Assembly (NCBI GenBank): GCA_947498325.1
Contig: CANMKE010000002.1
Coordinates: 310,001 to 374,000 of the forward strand
DNA length: 64,000 nt
Direction of reading: 5' to 3'
Source of the DNA: an uncultured Persicobacter sp.
GTDB taxonomy: Bacteria; Bacteroidota; Bacteroidia; Cytophagales; Cyclobacteriaceae
The position numbers and the translations under genes are program-made. Under the pieces are notes generated by a model, which worked only from the letters and a program-made list of their open reading frames with translations, was not told the DNA's origin and did not search any database. Positions 31,645 through 39,063 of the stretch are shown piece by piece; position 1 is the first letter of the stretch, and each line of letters begins with the position of its first letter.

Positions 31645-34515
31645 TTAGAAGAGTTTGTCCAAAATCTTTTGGGCTTCTTTCTTTACGTCTGTTTTTTGGG
31701 TTTCCTTATTGGCATTCGAGGAGTTGCTTTTGGAAGAACTTTTTCCAGCGACAGATTCCGTCCCTACCAATTTGTATTTTGGCTTGTCGTAATTGCCATC
31801 CACTTTAAAGTTGAAGCGCATCGCCTCGGGTACCACATCCGTTTTTGTGCCAAACAAATCACCAATCACTTTATTGGCCTCTTTGCCCAACCCTTTGGTA
31901 GGCACCAATACTTTCATATTGTAATCAAGGGATTTATCAAAGCCGTTGCTGCCATCAATTGTTGCGGTGTACTCGCCAATTTTCACATCAAAAGGCTGCA
32001 CCTTCACCCGACCGTTTTCAATTCGTGTTTTAATGATGACATCTTTCATATTGATGTTCTCACTTTTACTCGAGAAGCCTGAAATGGCCGAAATGCCTTT
32101 TACAATTCCTGAATTTTTTACCGATGCCTCACGGATCTCAATATCTCCTGAGCCATCCATCGTATTCATATCAGGGCTCATATCTTTCAGCAAAATACCC
32201 TTCATAGAGAAATTGGTACTGAACTTTCCATTCATCTCCTTGGCAATAGGTGCCGCCGCCTGTACGGTGTTCAGCGATGCATAAGCCTGCGGAATGTCTA
32301 TCTGACTCATATCGAAATTAAAGCCGAAAGATGGTTTCTTGACATTGGTAGAGTTATAAACGCCACTCATGCCTACCTTACCGCCCATGGTATTGAAATT
32401 CACACCGTCCAGGGTTGCCAGGCCATTTTTCAGACTGATTTTCCCTTTCAGATTTTTGAGAACCATCTGATCGTAGATGGTTTCTTTGATAGATGCCATG
32501 AACGTAAGATCGAGATTTTTAGGAATCACCACCACCTCTTGCGCGCTGTCAGGGTCTTTGGTTTCCGCTTTAGCGACCTCTTCATCTTCAGGCGCTTCGA
32601 CCATAAACTGATTCAGGTTGAAACGGGTACTGTTGAAAGTCATCGTCCCGCGAAGGGTTTCGTCCTTGAGGGCATAAGCAATGTAGTTGCTGATTTTCCC
32701 CTTAATGTTCATGTCGCTGTTACCAATCTTGCCACTCAGGTTGCTGAGTTCGATATTTTTTGGATTGAAAACGGCGTTGGCACTTGCAATGCGTACTCCC
32801 TGCGGGAAGTCAGGACTGATAAAGATGAGGTTTTTCAGATTGACTTTACCACTTGTTGGGAGCTTGTCGTAGGCTTCTTTTTCTACATCAGACATTTTCC
32901 CTTTGGTGGTGATGTCGGCATAGATTTTCCCTTCGAGCTCCATGCTGTCGAGCTTGAAAGCTTTGGCCATAGTCGCCAAATCCACATTTCCTTGAGCCTT
33001 AATGTCCCACTTAGGATCATTCAGGTCGAAAATTTTCATGGAAGCCGTAAACGTTTCCTGCTCCATCATCATGCGGAAATTATCCACCATCATGGTTGTT
33101 GAGCTCATTTTTCCTTCAGGGCTCTGTACCTTTGCCGTAAAGTTCATCCCTTCCACAGGAATCGGGAAATCTTTGGACTCAAAGTAGCCATCGGTCAAAC
33201 TCATGCTACCATCCAACACTGGAATCGTATTGGTGAGGCTGTCGTAATAACCGTGCGCATTGATATCGATCTTATAAACCCCTTTCATTTTCAGCCCCTG
33301 CTGGTGCGCCAAATCTGCCAGGTCAGTCAAATTGATGGTTCCTTTAATGGCACCGTCAATAGGGAATTTCTTCAGGTCTTTGATCATCAGGTTCCCATCA
33401 ATAGGGTTTTTACCAAGATCAACATGAAACTTCGGAATGTTGACAGAGGTGTTGTCGATCACCCCATCCTCATTTTTTACATGAAGTTCAAAGTTCAGAT
33501 TACGGATGGCCGTAGGCAAATCAGGGTAACGGATATTGCCATTGTCCAATTTAAAATCGAGCCCGAATGCAGGCATCTGTTGCGCGTTGTAAAACCCTTT
33601 AGCAAATCCTTTGAACTCAAAGTTACCATCGGTTTTAACATCTTTAATATCTTCGAGGAATACTTTTGGTACCAGCGAGAGCACCGATTTAATGGTGTTG
33701 TCCTGCGAGTTGAATTTCAGGTCCACCTGAATGTTTTCATCTGCAAGCATGGCCACAAAGCCTTCCACATGCAAGGCAAGATCATTCATCTTCAGGGTGT
33801 TTTCCTTGAGGGTGAATTTCATGTGTTCCAAATCCATATTGACCGTCGCATCAAGGTCGAAAGGCCTGTTTTCAAGATAGGCCGTTTTTTCCATCTTCAG
33901 GTTCATGCCTTCGATGTGGGTTTTGCTTGTCATATCGAAATTTGACTTCGCAAAATCTCCTGCGCCACGGTGTTGAAGTCCGTGCATATTGAAATGGAGA
34001 TCACTTGAAAGGTCGTCGTAGCTTAATCGGCCATCAATAATTTCCCAGTGGTTGATGGAAATCGCAGGGCCGTCGCCTTCTGAGGCCGTTTCTTCTTTTG
34101 GGGCTGTTTCTTCTGTCGCTTTAGCGATGTCGTAATTCGCACGGCCATCCTGAAGGACTTTCACCCGAATGTCGGGCTGCTTGAGAGATACATTATTCAG
34201 GCTTACTTTTCCCGAGATTAAACTGGCTACATTCACCGAAATGTTAAACTCGCCAACCTTCACCAGTGTATCGCCCTCAAAAGGGGCATGATTTACAATT
34301 CCAAAATTTTGCATCCCAACGGTGAGGTTGGGGAAGTTTTTAAAGAATGAAAGTGAAAACTCATTAGTGTTGTAATAAACATCTGCATTGAGGTTTTCTT
34401 TCATGGCCTCATTTACCGCCCCTTCTATCTTATCTTTAAAAAGAAAAGGGGCAATAGCCAAGGCAAGAATGATAAGCACAATAACGCCTCCAAGCGTAAA
34501 TAACAGCTTCTTCAT
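31645..34515 (-). CDS. AsmA-family envelope protein
   Basis: 956 residues. One N-terminal membrane helix (about 4-24, 'LLFTLGGVIVLIILALAIAP'), then a very long periplasmic beta-rich region with AsmA N-terminal features ('NFPNLTVGMQNFGIVN', 'VSLNNVSLKQPDIRV') and an AsmA_2-type C-terminal region ('MDGSGDIEIREASVKNSG', 'VKVQPFDVKIGEYTATIDGS'). Such proteins form bridge-like grooves that carry phospholipid between membranes or affect outer-membrane assembly. The Ser/Asn/Lys-rich tail (about 920-950) is low-complexity. Single gene; terminator shared with the YceI operon. Confidence 0.88.
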   Translation of the reverse strand: MKKLLFTLGGVIVLIILALAIAPFLFKDKIEGAVNEAMKENLNADVYYNTNEFSLSFFKNFPNLTVGMQNFGIVNHAPFEGDTLVKVGEFNISVNVASLISGKVSLNNVSLKQPDIRVKVLQDGRANYDIAKATEETAPKEETASEGDGPAISINHWEIIDGRLSYDDLSSDLHFNMHGLQHRGAGDFAKSNFDMTSKTHIEGMNLKMEKTAYLENRPFDLDATVNMDLEHMKFTLKENTLKMNDLALHVEGFVAMLADENIQVDLKFNSQDNTIKSVLSLVPKVFLEDIKDVKTDGNFEFKGFAKGFYNAQQMPAFGLDFKLDNGNIRYPDLPTAIRNLNFELHVKNEDGVIDNTSVNIPKFHVDLGKNPIDGNLMIKDLKKFPIDGAIKGTINLTDLADLAHQQGLKMKGVYKIDINAHGYYDSLTNTIPVLDGSMSLTDGYFESKDFPIPVEGMNFTAKVQSPEGKMSSTTMMVDNFRMMMEQETFTASMKIFDLNDPKWDIKAQGNVDLATMAKAFKLDSMELEGKIYADITTKGKMSDVEKEAYDKLPTSGKVNLKNLIFISPDFPQGVRIASANAVFNPKNIELSNLSGKIGNSDMNIKGKISNYIAYALKDETLRGTMTFNSTRFNLNQFMVEAPEDEEVAKAETKDPDSAQEVVVIPKNLDLTFMASIKETIYDQMVLKNLKGKISLKNGLATLDGVNFNTMGGKVGMSGVYNSTNVKKPSFGFNFDMSQIDIPQAYASLNTVQAAAPIAKEMNGKFSTNFSMKGILLKDMSPDMNTMDGSGDIEIREASVKNSGIVKGISAISGFSSKSENINMKDVIIKTRIENGRVKVQPFDVKIGEYTATIDGSNGFDKSLDYNMKVLVPTKGLGKEANKVIGDLFGTKTDVVPEAMRFNFKVDGNYDKPKYKLVGTESVAGKSSSKSNSSNANKETQKTDVKKEAQKILDKLF

Positions 34516-34680
34516 ATAATAGTTCTTAGTTTTTATTTAGATCGATGCTCGTTGTAATAAGGTACAAAATAAAGACACATCATTTTGAATTCATTTTCAT
34601 TAATATACCCGATACTTTCTAAGGTGCAAAATTACATGATGTGCAGTTAGCTTAAAAATGTTTTTTATATAAATATTAAT

Positions 34681-34706
34681 AAACTCCCTTTAAATCAAGG
34701 GAGTTT
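34681..34706. repeat. Perfect hairpin in the leader of the M20 gene
   Basis: AAACTCCCTT (34681-34690), loop TAAATC, AAGGGAGTTT (34697-34706): 10-bp perfect stem, 51 bases upstream of the amidohydrolase start, with no T run after it. Operator or leader hairpin; not a terminator of either neighbour. Confidence 0.45.
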
Positions 34707-34757
34707 AAGAACTATAAGTATCTTGTATTTTTCTCATTAATAGATTTTTATACCATT

Positions 34758-35936
34758 ATGATTTTAGAAAAAGCAAAGTCTATTCAGTCCTATATCCTTG
34801 AGCATCGTAGGCATTTTCATGCCCATCCAGAGTTGGGTTACAAGGAGTTTCAGACCGCAGAACGAGTGGCTGCTGAGCTGAGCGCATTGGGGCTTGAACC
34901 ACGAACGGGCGTTGCAGTTACAGGGGTGGTGGCGGATATGGTTAAGGGAGAGGGCCCGACGATTGCATTGCGTGCTGATATGGATGCCCTGCCCATTCAG
35001 GAACAGACCAGCCTTCCTTTTCAGTCGACGGTACCCAATATTTCCCATGCCTGCGGACACGATGCACACACGGCCATGCTCCTTGGGGCGGCGCAGTTGC
35101 TGCATCAGGAAGACTTTCAGGGAACGATCCGTTTTATTTTTCAGCCTGCTGAGGAGAATAATTACGACGATCCCGACCGTTACTCGGGAGGAGAACGCAT
35201 GGTGAAGGAACAGGTGATGGATGGGGTGGATTATGCGGTGGCTTTGCATCAGGTACCAATGATGCCAAGTGGTGTGATGAGTGTACAGGAAGGGCCAATT
35301 ATGGCGGCGGCGGATATTTTCACTATTGAGATTCATGGCAAAGCCTCTCATGGTGGATTGTCGCCTGAGATGGGGGTGGATGCGATTGTCATTGCCGCGC
35401 AGGTGATTAGCCAGTTACAGACGATCGTTACAAGAAATATCTCGCCTACTGAAGCGGCGGTGGTGTCGATAGGGACAATCAATGGCGGCTTTGCTCCGAA
35501 TGTGGTCGCTGACAAAGTAGTGCTGGAGGGCACTTCGCGGGCGCTTTCTCAAGCGACCATGCAGGTGCTCCGAGATCGGATTTCTGCGATAGCGAAACAA
35601 ACAGCGGAAATGTATGGAGGAACGGCCATCTATGACATCACTCAGCATTATGATGTTACGGAGAACCACCCTGAAGCGGTAAAGGTAGGTGCTGAAGTGG
35701 CTGTGGGCTTGCTTGGCAGTGCGGAGCGGCTGATCAGGATTCCGCCAACAATGGGTGCGGAGGATTTCTCTTTTATGGCACAGCAGGTACCTTCTGTTTT
35801 TGGTTTGTTGGGCAGTATGATTGCTCCTGAAGTTTCGCATTCGTTGCATCACCCTGCCATGACCCTCAATGAGGAGGTGTTACCGCTGGGTACGGCATGG
35901 CTTGCTGAAACAGCTTTGGCACTGATGAAAAAATAG
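34758..35936 (+). CDS. M20-family amidohydrolase
   Basis: 392 residues. Zinc/manganese peptidase fold of the N-acyl-amino-acid amidohydrolase (hippurate hydrolase-like) group: 'RRHFHAHPELGYKEFQT', 'LRADMDALPIQEQT', metal ligands in 'SHACGHDAHTAMLLGAA', catalytic Glu pair in 'FQPAEENN', and 'TMGAEDFSFM' near the C-terminus. Dimerisation domain about 185-295. Releases amino acids from N-acyl or similar conjugates in the cytoplasm; no signal peptide. Substrate unknown. Monocistronic, with terminator. Confidence 0.93.
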   Translation: MILEKAKSIQSYILEHRRHFHAHPELGYKEFQTAERVAAELSALGLEPRTGVAVTGVVADMVKGEGPTIALRADMDALPIQEQTSLPFQSTVPNISHACGHDAHTAMLLGAAQLLHQEDFQGTIRFIFQPAEENNYDDPDRYSGGERMVKEQVMDGVDYAVALHQVPMMPSGVMSVQEGPIMAAADIFTIEIHGKASHGGLSPEMGVDAIVIAAQVISQLQTIVTRNISPTEAAVVSIGTINGGFAPNVVADKVVLEGTSRALSQATMQVLRDRISAIAKQTAEMYGGTAIYDITQHYDVTENHPEAVKVGAEVAVGLLGSAERLIRIPPTMGAEDFSFMAQQVPSVFGLLGSMIAPEVSHSLHHPAMTLNEEVLPLGTAWLAETALALMKK

Positions 35937-36005
35937 TGTTACCGCCCTTCAGGGTATAACCTGTAAATAGCCCCCTAAAAATTGTGGGTTGTAACAATAC
36001 GATAA

Positions 36006-36046
36006 AAAACAAAAGGCGAGGATATGATGTCCCCGCCTTTTGTTTT
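36006..36046. terminator. Bidirectional terminator between M20 gene and nrdD
   Basis: AAAACAAAAGGCG (36006-36018) pairs with CGCCTTTTGTTTT (36034-36046), with further GGA/TCC pairing inside. Serves two convergent genes. Confidence 0.92.
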
Positions 36047-36060
36047 CGTGCTATTGTAGG

Positions 36061-38226
36061 TTATCCTTTAAAATGGTGCTTAACACGCATGCCTACTTCT
36101 TCTTGCTTGCCGTTGTTAAAACGCTCACGAAAGTTTCCTGTGATATACCCCGTTACACGACGCAAACGCATGATGTCATCAGAGCCACATTTTGGGCATT
36201 CTTCAGGCATCAGGCCTCTTTCGCCACATTCCATACAATCATCGATCGGGATGTTCATGGCGAAATAATACACCCCGCTGTTCATGGCATGCTGCACCAC
36301 TGGCAGCAATACATCAGGGGCACTGCTTAAATCGGAATTCAGTTCGATATAAGTGATCGAGCCTCCCGTACAATAATGATGGAAGAAGGCTTCTTTTTCC
36401 ACTTTTTCAATGGCATCAATCTCGTGCCATACTGGAATATGGAAAGAGTTGGTGATGAAATCCTTGTCGCTGACATTCTTAATTTCACCATACTGTTTGT
36501 TCAGTAATTTGGCAAACTTATGACACAGGGACTCGGCAGGTGTGGCATATAAAGACAGGTTCAGGTTGGTGCGGTCGGCATGTGTATTGACACGCTCATA
36601 CATCAGTTTTGTAATCTCCTGAGCTTTAAGATAAGCGGCCTGATCTTCTCCGTGGTGTTTGCCCATCATGACGATCAAAGCTTCTGCCATACCAATAAAG
36701 CCAACGGCAAGTGTTCCTGAGTTCAGCACTTCACCAATGCGGTCGTTTTCCTTCAGCTTGGCGCCGCCTTTCCAGGTGTCGTTTCGGTACATGAATGGTG
36801 CCGATTTTGCGAGCTGTTTTTTCTGCCATTTCAATCGCTCAGTCAGCATATCTACACCTGTATCGATCAGTTCCAGTAGTTGGGCATTAAAAGCAGCCCA
36901 CGGATCGGAAGGGTTTTCTTTCTGAATTTCTATGGCCAGCTTTGGGAGGTTAATGGTTACAGGGCTCAGGTTACCGCGACCAGACTTCCCGTTGGATCCG
37001 TGGCGATTTTTTCCGTTACGGGTACGGCAACCCATTGTCGCGGCTTCTTCATCGGGGGTTTTAGCTTCGTAAACTTCTGCGTCAACATTCACATAGTTGG
37101 GATACACGCGCTTTGTTGTACACTCGATCGCCAATTTCAGCAAATCGCCATTGCGCCCCGTTTCGTCGCTCACGCCTTTTTTATGTTTCCAGATCTGGAT
37201 CGGGAATATAGGCGTAGAAAATTCCTGCCCGATCCCTTTGATGGTTGATCGGAGCATGGATTCGATGACCAGTCGGCCTTCAGCAGAAGTATCTGTTCCA
37301 TAATTGATCGAAACAAAAGGAAGCTGATTTCCTGCCCGTGATTCAAGGTGGTTGAGGTTGTGAATCAGTGCCTCTGCTGCCTGAAAAGCCTCTTCACGTG
37401 TTTTCTTCAGGGCAAACGCATAAGCTTTTGGGAAATTCGCCATCAGGTCGGTATCTTCCATCTGAAGATTCATGCCTGGGGTGATGTCTATCCCTAAAAG
37501 TTCTGCGGCATTTTTGAAGTGTTTTTCAAATGACATCCCTATGAAAGGTGCCATGTCATAATCAAATTTATTGGAGGCAATACCACCAAACTGGCAATTC
37601 GACTGACACTGAAAAATGACCGCCACCAACTGCATGGCAGAACGGATTGAACGTGGAGGTCGCATAGATCCGTTGGAAGTGTAAATTGGTTTGCTCATCA
37701 GATCACCCAAATCCACGAACATACAGTTTTGCATTCCTACGGCATAAGAGTTGAAGTCATGGATATAAATCCAACCTTCCTCATGCATTCTGATGTGCTT
37801 CTTTGGAATCAGGAAGTTTTTGGCGTATTCCTTAGAAACCTCCGAAGACATACGGGTCAGCTTGGCGGTGAAAACGTGCTCGGGCATGTTGGCATTTTCG
37901 TTCTCTACATTCGACAAGTTGATGGCCTCATCCGCAAACTTGAGGATCATGCTGTCGGTTTGGCGTGTTACCGCATGAATACTGCGGTATTCGATATAGC
38001 TTCGTGCCACCTCATATTCATTATGAAACATTAAACGGTCTTCCACCAATCGCTCTAAATCGAATACTGATAAAAATTTATAGTCAGAAGAGGCGACAAT
38101 TTTTTCCTCGACTTCTTGTGCAATACAGAGGGATAACTCATGCGATGCACCTGCTTTTTCAGTAGCGATAGCGATTCTTTGGGATTCAAATGGCTCAACA
38201 GCCCCACTTCGTTTAATGACATTCAT
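36061..38226 (-). CDS. nrdD: Anaerobic ribonucleoside-triphosphate reductase
   Basis: 721 residues. Glycyl-radical enzyme that reduces NTPs to dNTPs without oxygen. An ATP-cone (about 1-90, 'VIKRSGAVEPFESQRIAIAT') gives allosteric control. The core includes 'SNCQFGGIASNKFDYDMAPF' and 'MGCRTRNGKNRHGSNG'. C-terminal zinc site: 'CMECGERGLMPEECPKCG', followed by the radical motif 'RRVTGYITG' (radical Gly693). Its activating enzyme gene nrdG is normally adjacent but is absent on both sides. A 22-bp palindrome lies 85 bases upstream. Confidence 0.95.
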   Translation of the reverse strand: MNVIKRSGAVEPFESQRIAIATEKAGASHELSLCIAQEVEEKIVASSDYKFLSVFDLERLVEDRLMFHNEYEVARSYIEYRSIHAVTRQTDSMILKFADEAINLSNVENENANMPEHVFTAKLTRMSSEVSKEYAKNFLIPKKHIRMHEEGWIYIHDFNSYAVGMQNCMFVDLGDLMSKPIYTSNGSMRPPRSIRSAMQLVAVIFQCQSNCQFGGIASNKFDYDMAPFIGMSFEKHFKNAAELLGIDITPGMNLQMEDTDLMANFPKAYAFALKKTREEAFQAAEALIHNLNHLESRAGNQLPFVSINYGTDTSAEGRLVIESMLRSTIKGIGQEFSTPIFPIQIWKHKKGVSDETGRNGDLLKLAIECTTKRVYPNYVNVDAEVYEAKTPDEEAATMGCRTRNGKNRHGSNGKSGRGNLSPVTINLPKLAIEIQKENPSDPWAAFNAQLLELIDTGVDMLTERLKWQKKQLAKSAPFMYRNDTWKGGAKLKENDRIGEVLNSGTLAVGFIGMAEALIVMMGKHHGEDQAAYLKAQEITKLMYERVNTHADRTNLNLSLYATPAESLCHKFAKLLNKQYGEIKNVSDKDFITNSFHIPVWHEIDAIEKVEKEAFFHHYCTGGSITYIELNSDLSSAPDVLLPVVQHAMNSGVYYFAMNIPIDDCMECGERGLMPEECPKCGSDDIMRLRRVTGYITGNFRERFNNGKQEEVGMRVKHHFKG

Positions 38227-38310
38227 AAGACGGGTGAATTATGTTTTTGGGTAATATATCTTTTTTGAAGGCTCGAAGTACACCAAATTTTAAGCTCATT
38301 TTCATTTCTT

Positions 38311-38332
38311 TTATCAGTTGATCGACTGATAA
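38311..38332. promoter_or_regulatory. 22-bp palindrome upstream of nrdD
   Basis: TTATCAGT (38311-38318), TGATCG, ACTGATAA (38325-38332): perfect 8-bp arms and nearly symmetrical centre, 85 bases upstream of the nrdD start. Dimensions fit a CRP/FNR-family dimer site, but it is not a perfect TTGAT-N4-ATCAA box. Confidence 0.5.
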
Positions 38333-39030
38333 GAATCATGAATGTGGCTAAGTTTCTTGTTTTTAGCGATTTGATTTTGTCAAGTGGGAGGTGCTTGTTG
38401 GAAATCTATAAAAAGTGATAAAGCGAACTTTTGAAATGGCTATTTTTCGTAACATTTACGGTCAAGCTATTTTTTTTGTCCAAAAAATCAGGGTCGGGAA
38501 TGATTTCTGAAAAAAGTAACTTCTTTAATATGTTATATTTTTGATTGAAAATTTCTTTTCAATGCGTAGCAAGTGCCCTTCTGAAAATTTTTGCGAGCAC
38601 TTTAGGCGAAGTATTGATGAACCCAGGAGGAAGTGGTGACAGGACGCCTCAACGCCACATGATCTTTTTGACTTCGTGAATCAGACCTTCTATATTTGAT
38701 TACTGATTAAGGAAATCCGATTGGATGGTATGCGCTGATGCCTTCAATAATTGATCATGAGGCAATCGCTAAGCTTAGTGTGGTTTTCTGTTGTTCACGA
38801 GAGCATCTGTAGATAAAATATATGGGGACAATGGAAGGTTATCGCGCGGGATTTAAAAACTAATCGAGGCCATGGGGTGTTTCCTTCAGGTAACGATCGG
38901 TTGATGCTGAAAACAAGGGAAGCGGCTGCCCTCTCACTTACCATACCACTGCCTGAAACAGCCCATCGGGGAACAAGGGAAGTGTCGGGGAATGAAGGCG
39001 GTTTAGGGTTTTATTCTCCTTGCCAATTGT

Positions 39031-39038
39031 TATCTTTG
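39031..39038 (+). promoter_or_regulatory. Probable -7 element for uvrA
   Basis: TATCTTTG fits TAnnTTTG, 25 bases upstream of the ATG at 39064. The -33 region is only partly matched. Its position argues against the upstream in-frame start at 39043. Confidence 0.5.
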
Positions 39039-39063
39039 TTAATTGGTGCCTATAATAAATACT

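Larger units (their letters stand above)
38227..39063. other. 837-base gap between nrdD and uvrA
   Basis: Holds the nrdD palindrome (38311-38332), a plus-strand TATTTTTG (38536-38543) followed by a region that can form two nested stems, CGAAGT/ACTTCG (38607-38612, 38671-38676) enclosing GTGGTG/CGCCAC (38633-38638, 38653-38658), and the uvrA promoter element. No credible protein gene; no match recognised to tmRNA, RNase P, SRP RNA or known riboswitches. A small structured RNA is possible but unproven. Confidence 0.45.

Noticed and set aside
36061-38226. nrdD as a class II or pyruvate formate-lyase-type enzyme
   Set aside because: The ATP-cone, four-Cys zinc site and RRVTGYITG radical motif identify class III ribonucleotide reductase.
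38227-39063. Cobalamin or other riboswitch upstream of nrdD or uvrA
   Set aside because: No B12-box or other known riboswitch core was recognised; only a palindrome and simple stems are visible.
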